A DNA stretch of 64,000 bases from Hyphomicrobium sp. ghe19. GTDB lineage: Bacteria; Pseudomonadota; Alphaproteobacteria; Rhizobiales; Hyphomicrobiaceae. The stretch spans positions 1,681,001-1,745,000 of the forward strand of contig NZ_LR743509.1 in NCBI RefSeq assembly GCF_902712875.1. Reading direction: 5' to 3'. The translations under genes and the position numbers were made by a program. This document shows positions 1-9,311 of the stretch, in pieces. How positions within the stretch are numbered: position 1 is the stretch's first letter; the number at the start of each line of letters is the position of its first letter. The notes below the pieces were generated by a model. It worked only from the letters and a program-made list of their open reading frames with translations. It searched no databases and was not told the DNA's origin.

Positions 1-72
1 GCATCTCCCCATTCCAGTCATCGTCGCGACGCCGGTCCGTGGCGGCATTTGCCACATTCGGCGCCGCTCGAC

Positions 73-1929
73 ATGCCTATCCAGGATTTCGCGAAGCCGG
101 TTGAGGTGGTCGCCGAAATCAGGCGGCGGGGATATTGGGTGCCTCGCACGGCGATCTTCGCCGGCGCCGCGGTGCTGACGGCAGCTTTCGCGCAGGAGCT
201 CTTCAGCATCCTGTCGTTCGTCGTCATCACGCCGGTTCAGTTCCTCTTTCTGATTCTTTCGACGATCGCCTTCGGATGGATTGCGATCGGCAGCTTGAGT
301 GCTGCTCTCGGTTTTCTTCCGCTCTTCACGGGCGATAGGCCAGACTCCATCGAGCCGCCGCTCCCGACGTCACCTTTGACGTCGCGAACCGCGCTGCTGT
401 TTCCGGTCTATCATGAGGATCCGGCGCGGATTGCGGGCGCCGTCGAAGCGATGGTGCGGGAGCTCGAGCACCTCGGTCGGAATCAGAATTTCGATGTTTT
501 CATCCTCTCCGATACGCGCGGAGATGAGGACGGCGCAAAGGAAGCGGCGGTCTATCGTGCTCTCAGCGGGCAACTCGACGAGATCGCATCGATCTATTAT
601 CGGCGCCGCATCAAAAACACCGGGCGCAAAGCCGGCAACATCGCCGACTGGGTCGAGCGGTTCGGCGCCGCGTATGAGTCGTTCATCATTCTCGACGGCG
701 ACAGCGTCATGTCGGGTGGAACTCTGGTTTCGCTCGCCGCGGCTATGGAAGCCGATCCCAAGGCCGGTCTCATTCAGACTGTGCCGCGACTCGTCGGCGG
801 CGAGACTCTGCTACAGCGTCTTCAGCAATTCGCCTCCAACACGTACGGTCCATCGGTTGCGGCGGGCCTCGCGTTCTGGCATCGCGACCAGGGCAACTAT
901 TGGGGCCATAACGCCATCATTCGTACGGCCGCGTTCGCCGAGGCTGCCGGGCTGCCGGAGCTTCCTGGCCGCAAGCCGTTCGGCGGCCATATCATGAGCC
1001 ACGATTTCGTCGAGGCCGTGCTGCTTCAGCGCGCCGGCTACGGCGTGCACATGATGCCGTCGCTCGAAGGTTCCTACGAGGGGATGCCACCCAACATAAT
1101 CGACGTGGTTGCGCGGGACCGGCGCTGGGCCCAGGGCAACCTGCAGCATCTGGCCATCGTCTCGCAGCCGGGTCTGACGCCAATGGGCCGTCTGCACCTC
1201 GGCATGGGAGCGGCCTCGTACCTGATCTCGGGCGTATGGGCGATGTCGCTCATCGTCGGCGTCGTGCTGGCGCTCCAGGGCCAGCAGATGATCCCGAGCT
1301 ATTTCCGGGACGATAAGACTCTTTTCCCGATCTGGCCGACCATCGATCCGGGCGCTGCCTTGCGTCTCTTCATGGCGACCATGATCGTCGTGCTGCTGCC
1401 GAAAGCGCTCGGTCTGTTGCTCGCCTGGCAGCAGGCGCGGCGGGAAGGGACTTTCTTCGGGGCGATCCGCGTGACGATCGGAGTTTTGGTCGAGACGGTC
1501 TACTCGGTGCTGATTGCGCCGATCTTCATGGTGACGCAGACGGTCGGCGCGGCTGAAATTCTGGCAGGGCGCGATTCGGGCTGGAACGCGCAGAAGCGTA
1601 GCGACGGCGCACTGACTTTCGACGATGCGATGTGGTTCGCGCGCTGGCACACGGCGATCGGCGGCATCGTCGGCGCGATTGCCTGGACCGTATCGCCCGC
1701 ATTGCTCGCCTGGATGTCACCGGTGATTCTGGGGCTCGTTCTGGCGGGTCCCGTCAGCTGGCTGACGTCGTTGAGGGCGGGAGCCTTCGAGCGATGGGCG
1801 CTCGCGACGAATGAAGACCGGAAGCCGCCGGCGGTGCTCGTCGACGCCGGCCACCGGTCGCGCGATTGGGCGCGTAAGATCGCGATGCCAAATGGCTTGA
1901 CGCAGCAGCCGGACGCGGCCGCGGCGTAG
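73..1929 (+). CDS. opgH: Glucans biosynthesis glucosyltransferase H (OpgH/MdoH)
   Basis: Inner-membrane glycosyltransferase family 2 enzyme that builds the beta-glucan backbone of osmoregulated periplasmic glucans from UDP-glucose. The protein (about 618 aa) has two N-terminal membrane segments. A cytoplasmic catalytic domain follows with SDTRGDED, LDGDS and RRWAQGN, which match the D, DxD and QxxRW motifs of processive GT2 enzymes. The C-terminal third has four or more hydrophobic segments. It is shorter than the roughly 850-aa E. coli protein, as is common in alphaproteobacteria. An in-frame TTG at 49 would add eight residues; the ATG at 73 is preferred, but no clear ribosome site is seen for either. 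Its usual partner opgG is not in the window and could lie upstream of base 1. Confidence 0.93.
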   Translation: MPIQDFAKPVEVVAEIRRRGYWVPRTAIFAGAAVLTAAFAQELFSILSFVVITPVQFLFLILSTIAFGWIAIGSLSAALGFLPLFTGDRPDSIEPPLPTSPLTSRTALLFPVYHEDPARIAGAVEAMVRELEHLGRNQNFDVFILSDTRGDEDGAKEAAVYRALSGQLDEIASIYYRRRIKNTGRKAGNIADWVERFGAAYESFIILDGDSVMSGGTLVSLAAAMEADPKAGLIQTVPRLVGGETLLQRLQQFASNTYGPSVAAGLAFWHRDQGNYWGHNAIIRTAAFAEAAGLPELPGRKPFGGHIMSHDFVEAVLLQRAGYGVHMMPSLEGSYEGMPPNIIDVVARDRRWAQGNLQHLAIVSQPGLTPMGRLHLGMGAASYLISGVWAMSLIVGVVLALQGQQMIPSYFRDDKTLFPIWPTIDPGAALRLFMATMIVVLLPKALGLLLAWQQARREGTFFGAIRVTIGVLVETVYSVLIAPIFMVTQTVGAAEILAGRDSGWNAQKRSDGALTFDDAMWFARWHTAIGGIVGAIAWTVSPALLAWMSPVILGLVLAGPVSWLTSLRAGAFERWALATNEDRKPPAVLVDAGHRSRDWARKIAMPNGLTQQPDAAAA

Positions 1930-1950
1930 TAGAGGGGCGCGTCTTACTTC

Positions 1951-2988
1951 TCAGACTTGTTCCTCAGACTTGTCGGATCCGCGCAGCGATCGCAGCAACT
2001 CATTGAAGATTTCGCGGACCCGCAGCGGTTCGGCATCGAGATAGGGAAGAGGACGGATCACCTCGACGGCGACGACCCCGAGGCGGGAGGTCAAAGCGCC
2101 GTTGAACGCGCCTTCTCCAAGTCGCCGCGACAACCTTCGCAACACGTCCTGGCCGACGAACTGGCCAAGAAGATCGTCAGTCATCGCGATGCCGCCGGTC
2201 GCGATGATGTGGCCGACGACGAGTCGGGCGAGGCGTAGCGCGCCGAGGACGCCCGGCCGGCCGCCGTAGAGCCCTGCGAGCGCGCGGAACATCCGAACAT
2301 TCTCGACGAGGACGAAGCCCATGGCGATCCACATGATCGGGGACAGCGCGGTTACGGTCGCGACGCGTTTCGCTGATTTCAGGATGACACGCCGGCTTTC
2401 GCCATCGATGGGGCGGAGAAGTTCGCGGTCTGCCAGACGCAGCAACTCGCCCGGTTCGAGCACGTCGCCAGTATGGTCCTTTACGCGCGCTAAGCCCCAC
2501 GCCAGATCCGGGCGACCCCGGTAGTGAGCGAGAAGCGCGGCGACGGCCTTCCGCTCACCCGGAAGGTTGGATTTCGCAATGGTGTCGCGGACAAGCGCGC
2601 GGAGTTTCGCAAGCCGTGCGAGCCGGCGGAAACCCAAGAGCTCGCGCAATACGATGCCGAGCAGCGCCAGAGCGATGATCGTCATCAACCCGAATGCGAC
2701 CCAGCCGACCCAGTCTTGACGTTCGAGCGCGATTGAGACGAACCGCGTGAACCACACGCCTGCGGCCAACGACGCGAGGGCCGCCATCGCGGAAAAGAGA
2801 ATGCTGCCGAAACGGAAGCCGCGGTTGATATCACCCACCGTCAGGCGCCGTGCGGGAACGGAGGCGCGTCTGGATGTGACCGCGCCGCCGCCGGAGACGG
2901 CTTCGTCGAGTTCCGGTTCGTCGGCGATATCGTCGAGCGTAAAGACGCGGGGCTTTCTCGGCGGCGGCTGATCGTTCTCGAATGTCAT
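1951..2988 (-). CDS. ycjF: YcjF/DUF697 family (TIGR01620) inner membrane protein
   Basis: About 345 aa. It has an acidic, proline-rich cytoplasmic N-terminus, two hydrophobic segments near residues 61-85 and 94-117, a soluble middle, and a further hydrophobic stretch in the DUF697 part (SPIMWIAMGFVLVENV). The start ATG overlaps the stop of the upstream ycjX by four bases (ATGA), so the pair is probably translationally coupled. The same frame stays open upstream to 3486, but that part is only the shadow of ycjX. In enterobacteria ycjX-ycjF belongs to the phage-shock regulon; no other psp gene is seen here. The molecular role is not known. Confidence 0.85.
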   Translation of the reverse strand: MTFENDQPPPRKPRVFTLDDIADEPELDEAVSGGGAVTSRRASVPARRLTVGDINRGFRFGSILFSAMAALASLAAGVWFTRFVSIALERQDWVGWVAFGLMTIIALALLGIVLRELLGFRRLARLAKLRALVRDTIAKSNLPGERKAVAALLAHYRGRPDLAWGLARVKDHTGDVLEPGELLRLADRELLRPIDGESRRVILKSAKRVATVTALSPIMWIAMGFVLVENVRMFRALAGLYGGRPGVLGALRLARLVVGHIIATGGIAMTDDLLGQFVGQDVLRRLSRRLGEGAFNGALTSRLGVVAVEVIRPLPYLDAEPLRVREIFNELLRSLRGSDKSEEQV

Positions 2989-4454
2989 GCGAGATAATCC
3001 GAAATCAGGAAATCGAGCGCGCGGTCCAATCTGATATGCGGAAACGCGGCCGTCTTGCCATCGGAAAGCGTGTCGACGAGCTTGGGCGGGGCAAAGCGGA
3101 CAAGTTCGAGGGACGCGGACTTCGCATGTCGCGCCGCGTTGAGGGCGGCTGCCGGATCGGCCGGGAGGTCGCCGGGGAAAATTGCTGCTTCCTTGACGCC
3201 ATCGAAGGTGACGCCGCCGATCCGCTCGCCTTTGATCGGCGTGCCGCGAAGGCAGGGCAGAATTTCTCCGCCTTGTTTGGCCGTCGCCTCGCGCGTCGCA
3301 CGCAGGGCCGAGAGGGCCAATGCGTGAACGCCGGCGCCTTCGGTTTGGGCGCGCGTGACGGCGTCGTCGACGATTGCTTTCAAGAGGGCTTCGAGGCGGT
3401 CGTGGCTTGAAGCGGGAAGATGATCGGCCTTCGTCGCAGCGAAGAGGACGCGATCGATCTTGCGCCCGAGAAACATCGAGAGCCACGAATTGGCACCGGG
3501 CCGGAAGGCCTTCAGGATGTCGGTCATGGCGTGTTCGAGATCACCCACGGCTTCGGCGCCGCGATGAAGGGCCGTCAAAACGTCGATCAGCACGATCTGG
3601 CGGTCGAGGCGCGCGAAGTGATCGTTGAAGAACGGTTTGACGACGGACGACTTATAGCTTTCGAAGCGGCGCGCCATCATCGCCGCGAGCGATCCGCGCG
3701 GCAGCCGCTCGTCCGACGCGAGCGGCATCGGAAAGAACGTCAGAAGAGGAGAGCCTTCCAATTCGCCGGGCAGCAGGAAGCGGCCGGGGGCGAGCGTCGA
3801 TTGTGCGCCGCTGTCGCGCGCTGCGCGCAAGTAGGCGGTGAAGAGCTTGGCGCCCGTCATGGCGATCTGCTCGTCTTCCGCTGCGGCGGGGTCGGTGCCG
3901 GCGAGGAAACCGAGAAAGGGTTTCGCGAATTCGGCGCGCGATGGCGCACTGGCGAAGCCCAGTGCTTCATTCGAAAATGCGCGGTAGTCCTGCTCGAGAA
4001 GCGGCAAGTCGATGAGCCATTCGCCGGGATAATCGACAATGTCGACGTGCAGCTTCGAAAGGCCGATGGCGCGCTTCAGGGCGTAAGCCGAGCGATATTC
4101 GATGGTGACCCGCAATTCCGAAATGCGTTTCGTGCTCTCAGGCCATGATGGCGGAGAGGACAAGAGATCAGCGAGGTGGGCTTCGTAGTCGAAGCGGGGA
4201 ACGCTGTCGTCGGGCTGTGGCTCCAGGTAGGCGCGGACGATGCGGCGCTCTGCGTCGGGCGCGAAGAACGGCAGGCGTCCTCCCGCAACGAGATTGCGAA
4301 CGAGAGCGGTGATGAAAACCGTCTTGCCGGCGCGCGATAGTCCGGTCACGCCGAGACGCACCGACGGCGTCAGGTAATCGGCGAAACGCGCCTGCGCGTC
4401 TCTCAGAAGTTCGGAATAGGAGATCTCTGCCAAGTGGTGCCGCGCATGAGCCAA
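2985..4454 (-). CDS. ycjX: YcjX family P-loop GTPase-like protein (DUF463)
   Basis: About 489 aa. The Walker A motif GVTGLSRAGKT lies at residues 35-45, with the family signature directly after it (VFITALVRNL). The segment VDIVDYPGEW fits a switch/G3-like motif. YcjX proteins are stress-linked P-loop NTPases found together with YcjF; the substrate and output are not established. The start is uncertain. The frame opens with TTG at 4454 and no in-frame ATG precedes the P-loop, so a non-ATG start must be used; no good ribosome site is visible. The last four bases overlap ycjF. Confidence 0.88.
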   Translation of the reverse strand: MAHARHHLAEISYSELLRDAQARFADYLTPSVRLGVTGLSRAGKTVFITALVRNLVAGGRLPFFAPDAERRIVRAYLEPQPDDSVPRFDYEAHLADLLSSPPSWPESTKRISELRVTIEYRSAYALKRAIGLSKLHVDIVDYPGEWLIDLPLLEQDYRAFSNEALGFASAPSRAEFAKPFLGFLAGTDPAAAEDEQIAMTGAKLFTAYLRAARDSGAQSTLAPGRFLLPGELEGSPLLTFFPMPLASDERLPRGSLAAMMARRFESYKSSVVKPFFNDHFARLDRQIVLIDVLTALHRGAEAVGDLEHAMTDILKAFRPGANSWLSMFLGRKIDRVLFAATKADHLPASSHDRLEALLKAIVDDAVTRAQTEGAGVHALALSALRATREATAKQGGEILPCLRGTPIKGERIGGVTFDGVKEAAIFPGDLPADPAAALNAARHAKSASLELVRFAPPKLVDTLSDGKTAAFPHIRLDRALDFLISDYLA

Positions 4455-4577
4455 AGAGAAAGGGAGCGGAAAGCCCCCTTTAAGTGGCGTAACTTGCGGG
4501 CGTCGACAAGGCGCTTCCGGGACGAGCCCGGTGGGTTGGAGCGGCTAATCCGCGAAAGCCGCTCATCTGCAAAAGGC

Positions 4578-4664
4578 TCAACCGTAAAAAACGACGGCGA
4601 CGCCTGCCGCCAGCACAACGACGGCCATCAACATGATGGCGCTCGATCGAAGAAACTCAGCCAC
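4578..4664 (-). CDS. Small single-pass membrane protein (28 aa)
   Basis: A short frame starting with GTG, preceded at good spacing by GGGAGAGAGG. It would encode a 28-aa peptide with a polar start (MAEFLRSS) and one hydrophobic helix rich in Val, Ala and Met, ending FYG. It lies upstream of ycjX on the same strand, with a gap of about 120 bases. The purine-rich ribosome site and clean transmembrane profile argue for a real small protein. There is no homology evidence and no function can be given. Confidence 0.4.
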   Translation of the reverse strand: MAEFLRSSAIMLMAVVVLAAGVAVVFYG

Positions 4665-4830
4665 GGACCTCTCTCCCTCAGTCTGGTTCACAACTCGTGT
4701 TGGGCCCCAGAATAGGCTCAGGGATTGAATAGGCCGTGAAGCAGGAGTTCAGCCAACGTTCATTCGTCGCGCGTTCATCTGACCGATGGCGAGAGGATGC
4801 GTTGCTGCCCGTCTTTGCGCTTGCCCGGGC

Positions 4831-5328
4831 TCAGGCGTCGTGGGCCTTTCGGACTTCGAAAACTTCCATGATGCGGCAGCCGCGATGCGGGCCATCGACG
4901 ACGAAGGTCCATTTGCCTTCGGTGAAGGTGTCGCACATCTTAACGCCCTTCACGAGGATCCAGTGCCCTTCTTTGCCCTTATGGATCGCCAGAATGTAAT
5001 AGGCCCAGGCGTTCCGCGGCTTCTGCATCCAGGTCCAGAACGTCGGGCGTTCCTTGCGGGCGCGATGCATGTGGCTTTCCTTGAGCTCCATGCGGTAGCC
5101 GAAATAGGAAAGGGCAGCTTCAACCTCGTCGGCGTAGGTTCCTTTGACGACAGGTTTTCGGTGCGGCGGCAACTCGCGGCCTTCGCGAATGACGTCCTCG
5201 ATCTTGGCGATGCCGAAGCCTGTAATCGCGGATAGGACATATGGCCCGCAGAATGCGACCCGCCCGGTGTCGTTCTTCGCCGAGTCGAGGCTCGACGCCG
5301 GCCAGACGGTTGAAAAGCGATCATCCAT
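4831..5328 (-). CDS. Hypothetical protein, possible papain-like/C39-like cysteine peptidase fold
   Basis: 165 aa with no signal peptide or membrane segment. I do not recognise the family. The segment AFCGPYVLSAITG (Cys27) resembles the nucleophile motif of papain-like and C39-like folds (CGPxAL..ITG). GHWILVKG (His122) followed by FVVDGPHRG (Asp145) has the spacing expected for the His and Asn/Asp of such a triad. The remainder is Trp/Tyr-rich. It is divergent from malonyl-CoA decarboxylase across an 86-bp intergenic region. The peptidase assignment rests only on motif shape and could be wrong; the protein could be an inactive or structural variant. Confidence 0.6.
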   Translation of the reverse strand: MDDRFSTVWPASSLDSAKNDTGRVAFCGPYVLSAITGFGIAKIEDVIREGRELPPHRKPVVKGTYADEVEAALSYFGYRMELKESHMHRARKERPTFWTWMQKPRNAWAYYILAIHKGKEGHWILVKGVKMCDTFTEGKWTFVVDGPHRGCRIMEVFEVRKAHDA

Positions 5329-5414
5329 AACGAAAATGCCCTATACAAGTAACGACGGGATGCTCGTTCGATACGGTTAAGCAAACGTTAACGATCCAGG
5401 AGCTCTCCCCATCC

Positions 5415-6857
5415 ATGGCCGAACGCGTGAACGTTTCTTTCTTTCAGGAATTGATGGCAGCGGTTGCCGAGCAGGGCCGTGCGCTGCTGCCGAAAGCGCT
5501 GTTCGGCGAGGCCGGCGGAGAATCGATCGAGGTTCTGTCGCGGGCGCTGATGTCGGGACGAGGTGAAGCTTCCGGCGTGGCGATTGCTCGCCAGCTTCTC
5601 AATCAGCTCAAGAAAGCGACAAGTGAGGAACGGCTGCAGTTCTTCCGGTTTCTCGCTGACGATCTACAACCCAATCCCGTGCAGGTCGCGGACGCCGCCA
5701 GAGCCTATCTCGATTACCCGTGTGACAAGACGCTCGCAAAGCTGCAGAAGGCTTCATACAGCCCGCGGCTCGAGTTCTTCCGCCGCTTGAATCTGGCGGC
5801 TGGAGCGACCGCGGAAATCGTCGCGCTGCGTAGCGATCTCGTTCGCCACATCAAGTCGGACGAAGCGCTCGCTGCCGTCGATTCCGACCTCGAGAGGCTT
5901 TTGACGTCGTGGTTCAACCGGGGTTTCCTCGTTCTTCGCCGCATCGACTGGCAGACGCCGGCGGCTATTCTCGAGAAGATCATCGAATACGAAGCGGTGC
6001 ATGAGATCCGCGGGTGGGATGATTTGCGCCGCCGTCTCGATCCCAAGGATCGGCGCTGCTTCGCCTTTTTCCATCCGGCGCTGGTCGACGAACCGTTGAT
6101 CTTCGTCGAGGTCGCCTTGATGCGCGACATGCCGGACGCCATCGCGACCGTGCTCGACGGGCGCCGCTCGGAGGACGATGCGCCGCCGACGACCGCGGTC
6201 TTCTATTCGATTTCCAACTGCCAGGAAGGCCTCAAAGGCATTTCGTTCGGCAACTTCCTCTTGAAACAGGTGGTCGAGGATCTCGCGCGGGATGTGGCGA
6301 GTCTCAAGACGTTCGTTACGCTTTCTCCGGTTCCAAGCTTCGCGCGCTGGGTTGACCGGGCGCTCGCGGGCGGAAGCGACGTGCCCATATCGGCCGCGGA
6401 CCGGCAGGCTCTATCGCGGTTGCGCGACCCGCGTTGGGTCGAGGAGGCGGCGAAAGACGCACCTGGAACGGACGAGCTCAAGTCGGCGCTGATGGGCCTC
6501 GCGGCGCATTATTTTCTTGTCGCCCGGTCGAGCGACGATCGGCCTGTCGATCAGGTCGCGCGCTTTCATCTTGGCAACGGCGCGCGGCTCGAGCGGTTGA
6601 ATTGGCTGGCGGACCCGTCCGAGAAGGGGCTCCGCGAGGCGCACGGCCTGATGGTCAACTACCGGTACGATCTGGCCGAGATCGAACGCAATCATGAGGC
6701 GTACGCTTACGATGGCACGGTAGCGGCATCACGCGCCGTTCGATCCCAATTGAAACCGGTGGCCAAGCCCAAGGGGCTTTCGACGATGCCGGATCTTCTC
6801 GCCTTACCGGGTACGGGGAAGGCAAAAAAGGGCCGTCCGGAGGAAACCAAGCCGTAG
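5415..6857 (+). CDS. mcd: Malonyl-CoA decarboxylase
   Basis: 480 aa, full length for the family (PF05292). It converts malonyl-CoA to acetyl-CoA and CO2. The helical N-terminal domain spans about residues 1-170 and the GNAT-fold catalytic domain follows. Family motifs are FHPALVDEPLIFVEVAL near 219-235, FYSISNCQEGLKGISFGNF near 263-281 and TLSPVPSF at 302-309. By comparison with the human enzyme, the catalytic Ser is probably Ser304 and the His is His385 in FHLGNGA. It stands alone, without the matB/matC genes often beside rhizobial homologues, so removal of malonyl-CoA is more likely than growth on malonate. A short divergent promoter region is shared with the gene to its left. Confidence 0.93.
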   Translation: MAERVNVSFFQELMAAVAEQGRALLPKALFGEAGGESIEVLSRALMSGRGEASGVAIARQLLNQLKKATSEERLQFFRFLADDLQPNPVQVADAARAYLDYPCDKTLAKLQKASYSPRLEFFRRLNLAAGATAEIVALRSDLVRHIKSDEALAAVDSDLERLLTSWFNRGFLVLRRIDWQTPAAILEKIIEYEAVHEIRGWDDLRRRLDPKDRRCFAFFHPALVDEPLIFVEVALMRDMPDAIATVLDGRRSEDDAPPTTAVFYSISNCQEGLKGISFGNFLLKQVVEDLARDVASLKTFVTLSPVPSFARWVDRALAGGSDVPISAADRQALSRLRDPRWVEEAAKDAPGTDELKSALMGLAAHYFLVARSSDDRPVDQVARFHLGNGARLERLNWLADPSEKGLREAHGLMVNYRYDLAEIERNHEAYAYDGTVAASRAVRSQLKPVAKPKGLSTMPDLLALPGTGKAKKGRPEETKP

Positions 6858-6998
6858 CGGATATCGTTTCGGATCGACTCTACACGAACCTTGTAAAGGC
6901 CTCTCGCGCGTGCAGTATGCGGCATTGGATTGCGGCCGGCGCACCCGTTGAGGCTGTGCGCCCCGAGCCGCGATGCTTCGTCATTTTTTGAGGCTGAC

Positions 6999-7952
6999 AT
7001 GCGCTACGATCAGGACGACCGTGAAAGCAGCAACGTAGAGGATCGGCGCGGTCAAGGCGGCGGCGGTTTTCAATTTCCCGGTGGCGGCATTCAAATCCCT
7101 CTCGGGGGCAGGGGTGGTTTCAGTATCACGTCGTTGCTGATCATCGGCGCCGTTTTGCTGCTGTTCGGCATCAACCCACTCGACGTTCTGCTTGGTACCA
7201 ATGGACAGATCGGCATGCCGCAGATGCCGCATTCGGATCGGCCGTCGCGTTCGCCTGCCGACATTCCTGGGCTTCCGGGTTCGCCGCAGAAGCAGGCGGC
7301 GGGCAACGACGCAGAAGCGGTCTTCGTCAAACGCGTGCTTGCCGATACCGAGGATGTGTGGACGTCGGTTTTCAAGAGCTTCGGGCGGGATTATCCGGAT
7401 CCGCCTCTCGTTCTCTATACGGGAATTACCCGCACGGCCTGCGGCGCAGGGCAGGCGGCGATGGGGCCGTTTTATTGCCCGCTCGATCAGAAGGTCTACA
7501 TCGATCTCGCGTTCTATGACGAGCTGAAGCGGAAGTTCAACGTCAGCGGGGATTTCGCGCAGGCGTACGTTATTGCGCACGAGGTCGGCCATCACGTGCA
7601 GAAGCAGCTCGGGATCCTCGACCAGGTTCAAAAGCTCAAAGAGCGGGCCGACGACGAAGCAACCGCCAACCAGATTCAGGTTCGCACCGAGCTACAGGCT
7701 GATTGCCTTGCGGGCGTCTGGGCCAATCTCAACGATCAGATGAAGAAGCGCCTGCAGCCGGGTGACGTCGAAGACGCGCTCAACGCTGCATCGCAGATCG
7801 GCGACGACATGATTCAAAAGAAGATGACGGGCCGTGTGGTCCCCGATGCGTTTACGCACGGGTCGGCCGCGCAACGCGTTCGCTGGTTCAAAGCTGGTCT
7901 GGAATCCGGCAAGATGGACGCCTGCGACACGTTCAATACCTCCAGCCCGTGA
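6999..7952 (+). CDS. ypfJ: YpfJ-type neutral zinc metallopeptidase
   Basis: 317 aa, PF04228 family. It begins MRYDQDDRESSNVEDRRG, the usual start signature of the family, followed by a Gly-rich stretch and one membrane segment (SITSLLIIGAVLLLFGI). The proposed catalytic domain holds the zinc motif HEVGH at residues 194-198. The frame runs upstream to 6930, but that extension is not family-like, so the ATG at 6999 is preferred. The substrate is not known. The gene converges with the SPOR-like gene on the right, with two hairpins between them. Confidence 0.9.
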   Translation: MRYDQDDRESSNVEDRRGQGGGGFQFPGGGIQIPLGGRGGFSITSLLIIGAVLLLFGINPLDVLLGTNGQIGMPQMPHSDRPSRSPADIPGLPGSPQKQAAGNDAEAVFVKRVLADTEDVWTSVFKSFGRDYPDPPLVLYTGITRTACGAGQAAMGPFYCPLDQKVYIDLAFYDELKRKFNVSGDFAQAYVIAHEVGHHVQKQLGILDQVQKLKERADDEATANQIQVRTELQADCLAGVWANLNDQMKKRLQPGDVEDALNAASQIGDDMIQKKMTGRVVPDAFTHGSAAQRVRWFKAGLESGKMDACDTFNTSSP

Positions 7953-8013
7953 AAGCGAGTGAGTGGCGGTCTCGCTGCAGAATAATCTGACTGGCGCGTG
8001 CACATATTGCGCG

Positions 8014-8063
8014 GGCTCATATTAAATGAGCCGGAGGACGGGATTGCCGAACGCAATCCCGTC
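8014..8063. terminator. Two adjacent hairpins between convergent genes
   Basis: GGCTCAT-ATTAA-ATGAGCC at 8014-8032 is followed by an 11-bp perfect stem, GACGGGATTGC / GCAATCCCGTC, at 8037-8063 with a 5-base loop. They lie between two convergent genes and could end transcription in both directions. There is no clear T-run, so factor-independent termination is only a possibility. Confidence 0.45.
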
Positions 8064-8079
8064 CGTCATCAAGCGGCTC

Positions 8080-8946
8080 TTATAGCTCGGCGCCCTTGAA
8101 GTCGCTGATCTTGCAGCTGACCGATTGGGCCGCGAGTTCCTTGCAGAGTTTCTTCGCATCGGCCTTCGATTTGATCGGGCCTGCAATCAGTCCAAAGCTC
8201 GGGTTTGCTGCAGTCCCGAGGTCGGCATAGCGCGGGCTCAGTGTTCCGAGTTGCTCGGCGTGTACCTGGGCAAGTGCACTCCAGGTAATCCGCAGGCCGT
8301 CGACGGAGGAATCCGTGGCGATCTGAATTCCGACCGGTTTCGGCGCCGGCTTTACGACGGCCGGGCCGAAGCTGATCGCATCACCCGCATTTGCCGTCTG
8401 CGTGCTCTTCGAGATGCTGCCCGTCACGATCGGCGCGCCGACTGGCGGCCCAACTTTCGGGCCGACCTGGGGAGCCGCGTTGATGACCTTGGTGGGTGGC
8501 GGTCCGTCGGCTACAGCTTGCGCTTGTGACGCGCCCGAGGCGAAGTCCGGTACGTCGGGCGTCGGCGGTGGCAGCGGAGCGGCTGACGCCGTCTTCGCCG
8601 TGTCTTGGCCGCGAACCTTCTCGTCCAGCGCGGCGAGGTGCGCGCTCAGCTGATCGGTTTGCGTCTGATGAGCGACGGCGTTCGCCTTCACGCTGTCGAC
8701 CTCGATCTGAAGTTTTTCGAGCGATGATTTGAGACTGTCGACGTCGGCCGACACCTTCATCACTTGCGTTTCGCTCAGCATGCGTTCGGCGACGCGGCCA
8801 CCCGAAAAGTCGGGGAGGATGTGCGGCGCCAGAAACGCTATGCAGAGATAGCCGAGGCCGGCGGCCCCCAGAGTGAACCATATCGCTGCATATGGCGTGG
8901 CACCGGTGTTCCTGCGCATCGGCTTGTCGCTTGCAGTCTTGGTCAT
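8080..8946 (-). CDS. Membrane-anchored SPOR-like domain protein
   Basis: About 288 aa. It has a short cytoplasmic N-terminus and one membrane segment near residues 18-38. An amphipathic, probably coiled-coil region follows (VDSLKSSLEKLQIEVDSV), then a Pro/Ala/Gly linker. The C-terminal domain of about 75 aa (FGLIAGPIKSKADAKKLC) looks like a SPOR fold, which binds denuded peptidoglycan at division sites. The ATG at 8946 follows AGGACGAAAG. The frame stays open upstream to 9444 but loses protein character there. It lies divergent from glmU, in keeping with an envelope role. The SPOR call comes from pattern only. Confidence 0.7.
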   Translation of the reverse strand: MTKTASDKPMRRNTGATPYAAIWFTLGAAGLGYLCIAFLAPHILPDFSGGRVAERMLSETQVMKVSADVDSLKSSLEKLQIEVDSVKANAVAHQTQTDQLSAHLAALDEKVRGQDTAKTASAAPLPPPTPDVPDFASGASQAQAVADGPPPTKVINAAPQVGPKVGPPVGAPIVTGSISKSTQTANAGDAISFGPAVVKPAPKPVGIQIATDSSVDGLRITWSALAQVHAEQLGTLSPRYADLGTAANPSFGLIAGPIKSKADAKKLCKELAAQSVSCKISDFKGAEL

Positions 8947-9311
8947 TGGTCTTTCGTCCTGATGCCTTAGGGGCCGGTCCGCATGCCGGTCCGTTTGCCC
9001 CGAATCGTTTTCACCGTGTGGATGAGGTTGGGTCCGGTGTGCGATTGCCGCAATGCCAGCGCGTGTGTTCGGCGCTAGAACCTGTGGACGAATGCAGAGT
9101 TGTCGCGAGCCACCTATCCTTCGGGAACTCTTTAACAAAGAGCTATCCGCAACGATGCATGAGGCGTCCCGTCGCTGTCGGGCAAATCGATACTTCGAGC
9201 AGTACTTGCCCCCGATGGATCGCTGGCGGTATGGCATGATGGGCAATCGGGGGAACGCACGGCGTCGGCGCTCGCCCTTCGGCTCATTGCAATGACAAAG
9301 CAAGGTTTTCC
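8947..9311. other. Intergenic region between divergent genes
   Basis: 365 bases that should hold the promoters for the SPOR-like gene (leftward) and glmU (rightward). Short frames exist but none has both a ribosome site and protein-like composition. A small inverted repeat, CTCTTT-AAC-AAAGAG, lies at about 9128-9142. I could not assign -35/-10 boxes with confidence. Confidence 0.4.
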
